DNA of 64,000 nucleotides from positions 14,619,501 to 14,683,500 of the forward strand of contig NC_088323.1 in NCBI RefSeq assembly GCF_910592395.1, written 5' to 3'. The notes under the pieces were generated by a model. That model saw nothing but the letters and a program-made list of their open reading frames with translations. It had not been told where the DNA came from and searched no databases. Numbering within the stretch: the stretch's first letter is position 1; each line of letters opens with the position of its first letter. Below, one piece after another: positions 53,696-64,000 of this stretch. The position numbers and the translations under genes are program-made. The DNA is from Lineus longissimus (Eukaryota; Nemertea; Pilidiophora; Heteronemertea; Lineidae).

Positions 53696-55576
53696 CTACT
53701 TCAGCATATAGATGGCATAGTGATTTCCATCCGACAGAATCAAAGTGTTATTCTTCACGTCTAACCTTGTCCTTTTCTTGACCTTCTCGTTGATCAAGTG
53801 GGGTTCATAGGACCAGTCTGGTAGGCCGCCATTTTTTAGGATGCGAGCCACGAACACCTCCCGGCGCCTCCCGATCTTATGTCGATACGCCAAGTAGACA
53901 TCGTCAGTGACTGTCGCAGCGATGTCGTCCAGCCCGTGCAGCCAGGTATGACCCGTGAAACTCGACTTCAACTCGAACCTTCCATTGTTGAAAGCATAGG
54001 CGGCGACACCGTTCTCACCCATGATATAGATGAACTGACCCCCGCAAGTGACTCTTGAAATGTCGCGAATCCCGTGCTTGTCGTTGCGGAGTGGGTGCGC
54101 GCGGTCTATTACACCTGCTGCGTTGACAGCGGAAATCCTCGGGCCGGCTTGGGCATCTTGGTCGAGGACCATGTACTGTCCTTGAATGTTCACTGACAGG
54201 GAGAGCGGGATGTCCATAGCGAAACCTTCAATCGAGCGCAGATAGCCTCTGCTGGCGTCGAACAAGCGGATACAACCTTGACCTTGGGTTTGCCCGTAGG
54301 TCAACGTGGCTAGCTTTCCGCCAGGGGTGTGGGCCATGTCAATTGCTGGGTGCACCTTGTCCTTCATCAGCTTGACGGAGCGCTGGCTGTGCCTGATCTC
54401 AATGGCATCCGTCCTCCGCACAGGGCTCGATGGCGCTGCAATGGCAAAGCAGTCAATGCCGAGGTTGACAACGCTGGAGATCACGTGATCTTCCTTCGTT
54501 TTGAAATACCAGCTCATCCCTGGAACCGTTTCAGCAGAGGTGAAAGTGGTATTGGCCACAGTGCCCAGCTCAATTTTCTGCTCACTAGGAATGAACGATG
54601 GAAAAGGCTGTTTCAACCTCTCCCAGTGAGCTGTCTCCATTTCCGTCTCTAAGACGATTTCCAAGTCTTCCTTCGCGTCGACGAGCCTGTCGTAAAATAT
54701 TGGGTGGGTAGTGGTCTCCGTGAGCAAGAGCTCGGACTTCCCGATGCAGTTCTTAATCGTCTTCTGAATCTCCGGGATCTCGAGTATGGTCGCCGACATT
54801 TCGGCAATATCAAACCCTCCTCTGATCTTCTGTTTCATGGCGTCTCGTTGCTTGGTAATCTCTGTTATCAGGTCTTCAGCTTTCTTTTCAATTCGCCGCA
54901 ACATCGTCTGCTTCCAATCCAAGATGGCCTCCTTGGTTGCCATGACATCCTTCTGCGCGTGATCAAGATGGCGTATCTTCTGCTTCCCTTCGTCGATCTT
55001 CTTGCGGATATCTGTGACTTCGGTCCGAACGAGTTCGCCGATCTTCTCCGTGTCGTGCTCCACGTGATCTAACATCACGCACACATGGCAGACAGGCTGC
55101 CCGCACGTCCGACAGTAGCTTTTCAAGCGCTCGTGATGGGCCAGACAGATCCCACTATCCTGGATCACCTCAGTGATAGCATGAAGACTTGACAAAACAT
55201 GTCCAGCGGATTCGAACTTCCTATTATGGACGTTGCTACAGTTCTCGCAGAGGAACAGATCATCGCAGTCCTCGCACCGGTTCTCAGCAGTCGAGCTCAC
55301 GCCGCGGTGATGACACACGCGACAGTCCGTTGATTCGAATGAGCTGTCCCCAAAAGATTTATCACTCTCTGTCGTACTCTCCGGAACTCCCGAGTCCGCT
55401 GCCTCATCATCTGAGTCGGATCCGGTCACATCGACTAGGCCTTCGATGCCCTGGGCTGGCAAGGGACATTCGATCTTACATGTGGGACAGGCAAAGACGC
55501 TGGGGCCTCCTGGATGGTCCTCTAAGTGAGTGGAGACGCAGAAGAGGCAGAACGCGTGTTTGCAGGCTCCGACAAC
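53696..55576 (-). CDS. TRIM-like E3 ubiquitin ligase, main exon (RING second half to C-terminus)
   Basis: 1881 bp encoding 626 residues and TAG at 53698-53696; the acceptor is CATGTTTTGTTTCAG just before 55576. Joined to the first coding exon the protein has 662 residues. Numbering on that: RING C-terminal half ACKHAFCLFC ... CPTC (to about 69), acidic Ser-rich linker, B-box 1 CRVCHH ... CEDCDDLFLCENC (121-162), B-box 2 CLAHHERLKSYCRTCGQPVC (180-210), charged coiled coil (about 217-350), then about 270 residues with spaced beta-strand-like repeats (e.g. GIDCFAIAAPS, QYMVLDQDAQAG, DDVYLAYRH), probably a propeller-like domain as in TRIM56/NHL-type proteins. It would ubiquitinate partners chosen by the C-terminal domain; such TRIMs often serve in innate defence. 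The upstream reading to 55753 is intron. Confidence 0.85.
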   Translation of the reverse strand, partial: VVGACKHAFCLFCVSTHLEDHPGGPSVFACPTCKIECPLPAQGIEGLVDVTGSDSDDEAADSGVPESTTESDKSFGDSSFESTDCRVCHHRGVSSTAENRCEDCDDLFLCENCSNVHNRKFESAGHVLSSLHAITEVIQDSGICLAHHERLKSYCRTCGQPVCHVCVMLDHVEHDTEKIGELVRTEVTDIRKKIDEGKQKIRHLDHAQKDVMATKEAILDWKQTMLRRIEKKAEDLITEITKQRDAMKQKIRGGFDIAEMSATILEIPEIQKTIKNCIGKSELLLTETTTHPIFYDRLVDAKEDLEIVLETEMETAHWERLKQPFPSFIPSEQKIELGTVANTTFTSAETVPGMSWYFKTKEDHVISSVVNLGIDCFAIAAPSSPVRRTDAIEIRHSQRSVKLMKDKVHPAIDMAHTPGGKLATLTYGQTQGQGCIRLFDASRGYLRSIEGFAMDIPLSLSVNIQGQYMVLDQDAQAGPRISAVNAAGVIDRAHPLRNDKHGIRDISRVTCGGQFIYIMGENGVAAYAFNNGRFELKSSFTGHTWLHGLDDIAATVTDDVYLAYRHKIGRRREVFVARILKNGGLPDWSYEPHLINEKVKKRTRLDVKNNTLILSDGNHYAIYMLK

Positions 55577-56057
55577 CTGAAACAAAACATGGAATATTAA
55601 AATGGGAAGACATGTTTTCAAAAGACAATCTTGTTTTGGGCTACAATTCACCTCAGTCAAAAAACATTTTTGATATTTGAAAAAAACACTTGAGAAGTAA
55701 TTGAAACCAAACATTTGCGATGCCATCCAGGAAAACATGAGTTTGTCAATCATCGTTTTTTATATGCTACTGGGAACTGCTATATTTCACTGTCAGAAGT
55801 TAGAAACAAAGGACAAAATGTACGTAACTCTGGAAAAATAGGCAGGTTTCGCAGCCCCCACGAACCCCTTATCATTGAATCTTTGATGGCCAATCATAGA
55901 GTCTATGATGGGATCCGTGCGCAAAACGTGGTTGTGATCATCATGATAATTCCGTCCATGGGCCAATCAATAGTTCTATATTGAACACTTTTGCCTGTGT
56001 TGCAGACAAAGTCACAACCAGAATGCAGAGACAATATCCCTAGCCCTATCAGTTTAC
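55577..56057 (-). other. intron of the TRIM-like gene
   Basis: 481 bp, GT (56057-56056) to AG (55578-55577), phase 0, splitting the RING between its first Cys pair and the Cys-x-His pair. Confidence 0.85.
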
Positions 56058-56165
56058 CTTAAGGTTCATGGTTTCGTCGTAGCAGTTGGTGCATATCAGG
56101 CCTTTGTGGGCTAGGCCTGGCTCGTGGTGGCTACTGGTCGTACTCATGCTGTCGCTGGTCGACAT
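56058..56165 (-). CDS. TRIM-like gene, first coding exon (start of RING)
   Basis: 108 bp, ATG at 56165-56163, encoding MSTSDSMSTTSSHHE and then GLICTNCYDETMNLK, with the donor AAG|GTAAACTG. ICTNC supplies the first two RING zinc ligands, which the main exon alone lacks; this is why the start at 55753 was rejected. A CTTTTCCTTCCAG acceptor ends at 56176, ten bases upstream of the ATG, so a 5' UTR exon lies farther right. Confidence 0.85.
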
Positions 56166-56175
56166 TGCGTCGTAT

Positions 56176-56650
56176 CTGGAAGGAAAAGATTCATATGACA
56201 TCTTAATGGACCAATGGCATTATCATCGGTATTACCAAGCTGTCGGCTGTCCGGTCCAACTCTAGAGTAACAGTTCTGAACACCTAATTCCTCATAAAAT
56301 AGAAAACTTCAAAACCTGACTTAATTATCACGCTATTCCGATGGCAATCTCTTCCGGAACCTCGCTGCAGCTATCATATTTGCGCATGTCGATGCATTGA
56401 CGACGATGTGCTGGTAGGCGAGAACCATCACCGTGGAGTCACTGTGAAGGTTACACACCAGTAATTCAGTGTGTAAGGCTAGGCTGTATACGATGAAAAT
56501 GATTTGAATTTCTGAAACATGGTCTCAGTCACCAGTATGGATATGTTTTCCATTAGAGATACCAATTTTTTATGAATTGTGAATTTATTCTCTATAAAAT
56601 GAAACTAATGATGCAGTTTCATGTCAGGGCCTGGTTGTTCAAAACAAATC
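56176..56650. other. 5' intron or upstream region of the TRIM-like gene
   Basis: No coding feature. The untranslated first exon and promoter should lie here or beyond; no TATA box can be assigned. Confidence 0.4.
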
Positions 56651-56752
56651 TTGTTACTAACGCTGGCGTTAACTCAACCTGGCGTTATCTTCTTTGGTTT
56701 AGCCCTTAGACTTAACGCCAAGTTAAGATAATGCCAGTGTTAGTACCAACAC
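56651..56752. mobile_element. short palindromic MITE
   Basis: TACTAACGCTGGCGTTAACTC ... TGGCGTTATC reads back as GATAATGCCAGTGTTAGTA and TTAACGCCAAGTTAA. A relative is visible near 51886-51975 (CCAACGCTGG ... GATAACGCCAACG). Confidence 0.65.
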
Positions 56753-56756
56753 TGGG

Positions 56757-56825
56757 CCATTCCTTTTACACCGGTACTAAAGTTACTCTAGACTCACTGA
56801 TCTAACACCGGTGTAGAAGGAATGG
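56757..56825. repeat. 68-bp hairpin
   Basis: CCATTCCTTTTACACCGGT and ACCGGTGTAGAAGGAATGG are inverted with one mismatch and a ~30-bp loop. Confidence 0.85.
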
Positions 56826-59184
56826 ACGTCCTAGGAATGCAGGACCCCATACAATTGCTGTGTATTGTCAACGGTTGTGGTTAATGGTTTGGTTAGGGTG
56901 AGCTACATAATCTTCAACAAACGAACTCAGGAACTCAGGGGCTCTATTCACTTTAACAAAAGGATCGGACTTAGATTCCGGGGATTTGCATTTCTTTTAC
57001 ACCGGACGTACATGTACATCATGAAAGACAGCACTCAGATTTGTTCCTTCTGCAAACAATGCAATGTTCCCAAAGCTAAAGGTTTGCTAACTTTGCTCGG
57101 TTTAAATTGGCGTAAAACTGGCAATCGAGATTGCTGCCGAAATCTAACGGTTAATGCATTACAGTTGACGTTTTCACGCTTATTGCTCGCGTTTGACAGT
57201 GCAATCGCAAAAAAAATGAAAAACTCGCAAAAAAATTCGCTGGAAAATCCAGTATGGGTAATTTGCAAAGTTCGCCTGGAACAGATGTTTTTTTCCCACA
57301 GGCCTGTTGATAATTTGAAATTCCATCTCCCAATTATGCAGGCAAATACTTATTCAGTTCTATTCGACGGAACGCGACTCATCACCAAAAAAATTTTACA
57401 CAACTGATTCTATCTGGTCATTAACATTTTAAAACACACTTATCATTCATAACTGTAATCATCCATTGTCCCATAAACGAGAGGAATTTTAAAATCAAGT
57501 CGCCTGATTTTATGATAACAAAATTGGAGTGAGAAGTCGAAATTCGTCATGAGCATTTCCGTATAAATCATCAGATTTGACGCGTGGGCAACGCGAACAA
57601 TATAGACTGCACTAAATAATTACAGTTTGTACGTCATTAGGTCGAATACCATTTGTAAACCACTTAATTTCAGATAGTCACTTATGGATGATGATAATAG
57701 ATAAAGGAGATGAGCATTTCCAATTGTTTGATAGGCCTATTTTCTGATGATTACATTCTGAACTTCACATGTCGGCCATCTTTTTATTTCTTGTTCACGT
57801 CCTTGATGGCCGCTCATCACAAAAACAACTCAGATCGCCGCCATCGTTTTATACAGTTCATTACGGCGATGTTTCAATGAAACGAGACTGAATGACTGGA
57901 TTTAAAGGTCAAGATGTCTGGATGGTGTCTAAAATAAATTCTCCTCTAACCAATGCTGATACCGGGCCAGTCAGATCTGAAATAAAGTGTTCATCATCAT
58001 CAACATCGTCGTAGGCTCGAGGTTGTAAAGCACATGCACAGATACACAAATATGTGCCTAATTACGTATCACGTACGCCTCAATAATTAATAGTCCTAAA
58101 ATGTCATTGAAATGATTTTTTATCATTTCATAGACATGGCCCAATAAAATTTATGGAGCTTCGCCATTTACATCCTCGTATAACAAGTGCATATTAATAC
58201 ACTCCGCCTCTCGATATTTCAAATTTTGTATAAATACATGTATAACGATGGCGTGAAAAGCTCTTGATCTCAGGATACAAGCGTTTGTAATTGAACCGGC
58301 TACCATTTAAATGAGTTGGCGGTTTTTTGGGGTTTTTTTGGTTTTTTTTTTTTTTTTTTTAATTTTCTTCTGTTCCATTTATATAGTAAAGGATTTTTTC
58401 AGTTTAAGAAAAATATCTTTCAAAGTTAAAAGAATATTTGAAAGAGTGTAGAGTGCAGAGAAAATGTTAGCTTTCATGTTTTCACATTACTTTTAAGCAC
58501 ACTTTTAGCACAGTTCTTAATAAAAGCAACTAATTTGGTGGTTCCTATTCCACCGACTGTAAAATTAGTTTTAAAAAAAGGAGTGAAACCAACTATAACT
58601 TAGTTGTTCCAGATAAAGGAATAGTGATGTAGATGATGACCATGAAATTGGTTAAGAATTACTATTTTGATACTGCAGCTAAAACAACTAATTTCTAATT
58701 TCAGTCTGTGGAATAGAAACCACAAGACTAGCAAAAGAATACGATGAAAGAAATATTTTAACTAATCAGTTTTAAATGGTAATGACTTTTCCTGCATAAA
58801 TGACGCATCCCAGGAAAAGTGTCAAAGGCCACAACGGTCAAGTAAGGGGGAGATTCATTTTAAGTCCTTAAGAAAGAGATATTATATTTTTTCTCGAACA
58901 ATATAGCAACCACAAACTCTAAATTGGGTAAACACCAAATTAACTACAACTTCTGCCGAACAAAAATATTATTTGGTGGTTTTAGTGACACTGGAGTAAA
59001 CGACGAAAAAGAAATAGACGGAACAAAAAACAAAACCTATTCGTTGTTTTTTAATCCTATTTGTATCAAAAACAAAAACGACTAGTTCTTTCTGTCCACT
59101 CCATTTTATCAAGCAAACAATGGTTTTGCCAATGTTGTGACCATTTCATCATACTTAATCCACAAATACTATCATCATTATGTT
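56826..59184. other. intergenic, no firm gene
   Basis: An 180-codon frame at 56865-57407 (start GTG) has no motif and an odd, Lys/Asn-rich composition; not called. There is a T19 run at about 58342-58360 and AT-rich DNA beyond. Confidence 0.45.
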
Positions 59185-59850
59185 AAGACAATGGCAGACG
59201 ATATTTCAACACAGAGGCGAGAGTGAAAACAAACCGTGTAATAGAAAGGGAATCCCCGATTAATATATACCGTTTTCTGCTTGAATATTCTGAATTGTTC
59301 AGACAACGATAGGTGATATTTCGCAACACTTGCGAGAATAACATCCCGTGCAATAAAAAGGGAACCCCCAAATCAAATAAACATATCTAGTTCGTATTTT
59401 GTTATTTCAGACGATGACTGACTATAATATTCCAATACAGTGGCGAGAATGTAAACAAACCGTACAATTGAAAGGGAAACCCCGATTAATATATATTGCT
59501 TTCCTTTTTTAGACAATGGTGGTGGAAATTTCACATGCGAGAATATCAACAAATAAACCGTGTCATAAAAAGGGAAACCCCAAACAGGCCTATGATAAAC
59601 GTCTTTAATTGTTAACAAACCGTTTTATAGAAAAGATACCCCGCTTAAAGACACTTTTTCCCTCCATATATTTTTTTCAATTTTCAGATAATGGCAGACG
59701 ATATTTCTCTACAAATGTGAAAATGTAAACAAACCGTGTACTAGAAGGGTAAACCCCTCTTTTTTTAGTACAATGCATTGATGGGTGATATTTTGTTACA
59801 AATGCAAAAAGGTCAACAAATCATGCCCCTACAAAGGAAAAAAAGTTAAA
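59185..59850 (+). repeat. decayed ~110-bp tandem repeat
   Basis: The unit ACAATGGCAGACGATATTTC ... GCGAGAATGTAAACAAACCG TGT..TAGAAAGGGAAACCCC recurs near 59188, 59297, 59405, 59513, 59684 and 59771. Short minus-strand frames result from it. Confidence 0.8.
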
Positions 59851-61189
59851 TCATTTGATGAATGGTGATAACACAATATCCTTTAAAGAACCATTTGAGA
59901 ACAGAGCAACTGTAATTTTGAATCCGTTTCAATGTCAGCGGTTATTTTGAATATTGAATATTAATAGGTTGGACGTAGGACAATCAAGTCCTATCGGTTA
60001 GACCAAGCATAAAGTAAAGACTTGCTGATTAGACGCAAGTACATTGCCCGTACCGGTGTCGGCCTATTGACCCCCTTGATGTTTTTTTTCGTGGGGGACG
60101 ATGTTATCAACATTTATCCTGATGACCCTCTGAAAAAACAGTAGAACAATGGGATTTTAGGCCTAGGTGCGAGCGGGCTTTGTTTGAAGACATTAGACCG
60201 ATATTGGACTGTGCCTGAATTCGTATGAGATACCTATGAGATAAGGGACAAAGAACCTAATGTTTATTTTCAAGCATCGACTATTTTATTTGGAGAGGTA
60301 TTCGAAAGACAATTGCTGTGTCAAGTCAACAGATATCAAGAACTAATAAATGTATTTTATGAAAGAATAATTATTGATTTGCAATCATGGCAATTGTTTT
60401 TAAGATTTTGTTAATTGCTAAAACGGGTCGAGATATCAACTTTTCGCCAGTTACTGGCAAGACTGTGTCGAAAAATATCTTAATTTCATATCCAAAACCA
60501 CGCGCGTAAATTGATGCGTGGCTGTCAGTTACTGTCAAGTATAATGCTAAATGGCTTAAAATTCAATGATGGTCGTATCTCACAACCTATCCGACAATCC
60601 CGTCCTTTGAACATTTGCAACTGTAAGATCTAAATGTCCGATGATTTTCAGATGTTTTCAGATATTTTACAAGTTTTTAGTGTGCACAATCACTGCCGGT
60701 AAATTGGGCAGAGAAAAACCAAAATCGATAAATGACTTACCGCGTTTCAAACGACGAATCAAAAATTCTATTTACGCCAGATTTGAATAGATGTTGACCA
60801 TCATCCGATTGTGAGCAAGAATGGCAATAATTAGCAATCAAGTGATCTATATAGGCCTGATTAGGCCTAATTATAGCAGTGAATCTGCCCGGTTTGCGAA
60901 ATAGTAGGTCACGTGCCTCGGGAGTTTACATCGAAACTGACGAGGAATTCCGTGGCCTGCTTTGTTTTGCAAAAAAATTGAAAATTGAACTTGAATTAGA
61001 AAATCTCCAATTGTGTAAATGTACTTGATATAAATTTCAACAAATCCGTTGTGTAGAATGATATACAAATATATGTACGCATGCCAGTTTCAAAAACAAA
61101 TTATTGCATACTAACTGGAGTACGGCAATGTTTATATTCTATATATCATGGAAACAGTAAGAAAGAAAAAAATACACGAACGGCGTCGG
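59851..61189. other. intergenic, no gene seen
   Basis: AT-rich DNA without recognised features. Confidence 0.5.
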
Positions 61190-61200
61190 CCTTACATGGG
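61190..61200 (+). repeat. left target duplication of the foldback element
   Basis: CCTTACATGGG, repeated at 62577-62587. Confidence 0.8.
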
Positions 61201-62576
61201 GTATCAGGACACTTCCCCCCTGGACATTTGCCCCCCGGACTTCTGCCCCCGGACTTCTGCCCCCCTAGGACATCTGCCCCCCGGATTTTTGCCCCCCGGA
61301 CATTAGCCCCCCTATGACTTCTGCCTCCCTAGGACATCTGCCCCCCGGATTTTTGCCCCCCGGACATTAGCCCCCTATGACTTCTGCCCCCGAGGACATC
61401 TGCCCCCCGGACATTTGCCCCCCGGACATTAGCCCCAATAGGATTTCTGAATACATCTTTTCTATTTAGAGTAACGATAATTCTATATATAGTAACGTCG
61501 CGGAATGCTATTCCGATGCTTGTGAAGGGATAGGCTTGCGTAGCTAAGCCCGAATAAAAAAAAAGTTAGTTGGCGTCCCCCTTTCTACCCGACAAAGTGC
61601 TCGAGAGCCAAAAAAAATGTATAGTGCATTTTACACTAGAATGTACACCTACCCGGATTTTATCATGATTCAGATTTTTTTTTATTTGCTCAGCAGCTAT
61701 ATTTTCAGCCTTAAAATGAATTAAAAAAAACAAAAACACCTCCCCCTACCCACCTCCTCCCAGAAGCAAGGACGCTAACCAGCTTTTTTTTAAAGTGGCC
61801 TAATGATACTCCTTTTCTGAGAAATGCCTCTGTCATACAATGTTTCTGTAAATCTATTTTCAGTACATGTACATGTATATCTGATGTTTTGAAACGTGTT
61901 TGTTGTTTGATTAAAATAGAAAACTTCACATGACACCTCCGTCTCCTTCCACCATCACAACCAATCAAGAAATGAAGTTAGAGTACAGGTCAAAGAAGGT
62001 AATCATTATTTAAATTATTTTGTGCTGAAAATTACTGAAGGGTGGCCTACCTGCTACCTTCAGTAATTCTGCTACCTTCAGTAATTTTCATTTAAAAGAA
62101 ATACAGCAATCCTTACCATTCTTACACTTGACCTATGGATTGCCCTGGAGTAATGCACATAAGTATGCTCTTAAATCTATTAATACAGGCCAAAGCTGAT
62201 CATCCTGCTACTCTTGGACTGACCGACTCATCCAAGTTCTCTTTGACTGTCCCCGGTGGTAAATGTCCGGGGGGCAGACGTCCTAGGGGGGCAGAAGTCC
62301 TAGGGGGGCTAATGTCGGGGGGGGGAAATGTCCGGGGGGGGCAGATGTCCTAGGGGGGCAGAAGTCCTAGGGGGGCTAATGTCCGGGGGGCAAATGTCCG
62401 GGGGCAGATGTCCTAGGGAGGCAGAAGTCCTAGGGGGGCTAATGTCCGGGGGGCAAATGTCCGGGGGGCAGATGTCCTAGGGGGGCAGAAGTCCTAGGGG
62501 GGCTAATGTCCGGGAGGCAAAAATCCGGGGGGAAAGATCCGGGGGGCAGATGTCCGGGGGGCAAATGCCCTAGAAT
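61201..62576. mobile_element. foldback element with G-rich minisatellite arms
   Basis: The left arm (61207-61436) is made of CCCCCCGGACATTTGC / CCCCCCTAGGACATCTG-type units of 15-21 bp. The right arm (62255-62573) is the same units inverted (GGGGGGCAGAAGTCCTAG). The middle (61437-62254) is single-copy-looking and has no gene. An 11-bp direct repeat flanks the whole. G6 runs every 15-21 bp could form G-quadruplexes. Confidence 0.85.
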
Positions 62577-62587
62577 CCTTACATGGG
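62577..62587 (+). repeat. right target duplication of the foldback element
   Basis: CCTTACATGGG, identical to 61190-61200. Confidence 0.8.
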
Positions 62588-63430
62588 TACGGTAATCACC
62601 ACTGACATCATTTTAAAAATATTAAGAAGGAAAATATTGAAATAAATGAAACTTATGATTTGAATTTGTAATTTATGAAATTTGTTTGATAGTCCAATCC
62701 TTTGAACATTTTCTAATGCATACCAGAGCTGCCCTATAAACTCGAACTGTATAGTACCTTCTATCAAATATAGATTTTAATCCATTCTTGTTACTATTAG
62801 TGAGCGTCAGGTATTATCTTCCTCTGTTCCTTCTTTAAACCGGGCAATGATCATATTTCGTTCCATCATATTCCGTAAATTTCGTTTATAGATCGTGTAT
62901 TGGGCTAGGCCTGAATTATTATAATGGCGAGGCAAGGGACAAAATAACTTTATGATTATGACTACCATGGAAAAAAAAGAAGTGATACAAGCCTCTCAGG
63001 ATGGTATCTGTTTGTGATAATGTCATGACGTCATCAACATCAAAACAAAACAATGGCTGTTGTAAATTCGCTGTATAAACATGACGTAATGGATTTTTTG
63101 GCCGAATTTCTTTTGGTTTCGTTCCCAGTTTGTTGCGAAATCTGTTCTGCCATACGTTTACATCGCAACAGGAAATATCCAGATGACAATTTATTATTTC
63201 TATTACAAAATATCTTTCAGAGCCTCGACCACAATATCTGGGCAAAATATGACGAAACTAAGGTTTTATGGATTGTTTCATTCTCGTCCCAGGTCCCCCT
63301 CTTCTAGGGTATTTCACACTGGTCCATCCATATCTAGATCAAACCGGATCAATTTAGATTCGACGGTAGCGTAAAAGTAACGTGCGCCAGTGTGATCTGG
63401 TCATGTCTGGTCCGATTCAATGAGGCCTAA
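62588..63430. other. no gene seen
   Basis: AT-rich DNA; overlapping short frames on both strands near 62919-63374 lack motifs. Confidence 0.45.
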
Positions 63431-63870
63431 GCCCGCAGCACACTAGCCGCCAACTTTGGCGACAAGAAGCGTTCAGCTGACGCCTCTCGACGCCGAAGTT
63501 GGCGGCCATTGGATCCCGGTCAGAGCACATCTGCCCAGAATTGGCGTCCAGTAGCGTCTTTTCCGCCACTTTAGGCTGCCATTTTGAAATCATGTGACAT
63601 CAAGACGCAAGCTGATTGGCTACAGCCTCGCCGCCGACGCCAAGTCTGGCGGCCATCCGTAGCACACCTGCCTTCTTCTTGCGTTCAAACGCGGCGACAC
63701 GCGTCAAAAGTCAAACATGTTAGATATTTGGCGTTTAGTTGCGGCAAGTGGCGTCAAGTCGCGTTCGCCGACGCCGTTCGCAGCAGACTAGGGATTTTTC
63801 AGGCGTTCAGGACACTTGCGGCAAAAAACGCCTCTGAACGCCGAAGTTGACGGCTTAGTGTGCTGCGGGC
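63431..63870. mobile_element. 440-bp GC-rich MITE
   Basis: The left end GCCCGCAGCACACTAGCCG is inverted at 63870 (GCCCGCAGCACACTAAGCCG), with CAACTTTGGCG / CAACTTCGGCG continuing the TIR. The interior repeats GGCGTC motifs. The + strand frame at 63584-63850 is part of it. Confidence 0.85.
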
Positions 63871-64000
63871 TTTCGGCTGACGCCTCTCGACGCCAAAGTT
63901 GGAGGTCAGTGGATCCCGGTCAGAGCACACCTGCCCAGAATTGGCGTCCAGTAGCGTCTTTTCCGCCACTTTAACCCATCCTGGGCCATGCAGCGCGAAA
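63871..64000. mobile_element. second, partial copy of the same MITE
   Basis: TTCGGCTGACGCCTCTCGACG onward matches 63468-63575 (GATCCCGGTCAGAGCACA, GAATTGGCGTCCAGTAGCGT). It lacks the left TIR and runs toward the window end. Confidence 0.8.

Noticed and set aside
53696-55753. TRIM gene starting at the ATG at 55753
   Set aside because: The first 59 codons lack RING cysteines and cover a clear acceptor (TTTGTTTCAG). The exon at 56058-56165 supplies the missing ligands in phase 0.
56865-57407. 180-codon frame as a gene
   Set aside because: Starts with GTG, has no domain, has a strong shadow on the minus strand, and no splice context.

Overview
The window looks like nuclear DNA of a marine invertebrate. 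It has spliced multi-exon genes with GT/AG introns, one ankyrin repeat per exon, a TRIM-type RING/B-box gene, and many eukaryotic mobile elements: L1/Tx1-like and CR1/L2/Jockey-like LINEs, a BEL/Pao retrotransposon, a DIRS-like Gag fragment, a tRNA-headed SINE, MITEs and a Polinton/Maverick-like remnant. TACATGTA-rich intergenic DNA and the AGGTCA/CGT-rich dispersed repeat are of a kind seen in amphioxus, mollusc, brachiopod and echinoderm assemblies. The species cannot be fixed from sequence alone. There is no prokaryotic signature.

Layout: 0.26-3.93 kb holds a 5'-truncated LINE with a visible 14-bp target duplication. 5.0-9.8 kb is a decayed three-part satellite interrupted by a LINE tail. 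10.9-15.4 kb holds LINE tails and two dispersed repeats. One of these (13.2 kb) is the empty-site twin of a locus at 15.5-17.0 kb that carries a 1.1-kb CGT/AGGTCA element. From 17.2 to 40.9 kb runs the 3' part of an ankyrin-repeat gene on the + strand: three intact exons, three broken exon copies, and introns filled with transposons. Inside those introns lie a MITE, a DIRS-like fragment, a BEL/Pao pol interrupted by a 3.1-kb composite insertion, a 2-kb TIR element, and (34.65-40.10 kb) a Polinton-like remnant. 41-51 kb is a further run of TIR elements and tandem repeats. 53.7-56.2 kb is a two-coding-exon TRIM gene on the - strand. 59-64 kb carries a tandem repeat, a foldback element with G-rich arms and a MITE.

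The most unusual region is 34.65-40.10 kb. Three overlapping + strand reading frames converge on a - strand block made of a protein-primed family B DNA polymerase, a deoxynucleoside kinase only 46 bp downstream, and a third unknown frame. All are broken by nonsense changes or frameshifts and by younger insertions. Two of those insertions (a TTAA-flanked and a TA-flanked MITE) can be subtracted together with one target duplication, and the reading frame then continues. I take the region to be a fossil of a Polinton/adintovirus-like element that carried its own nucleoside kinase.

The probable working host genes are therefore two: the ankyrin gene (+) and the TRIM-like E3 ligase gene (-). Everything else that codes is transposon-derived and damaged. 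All family calls were made by eye from motifs; no database search was run.
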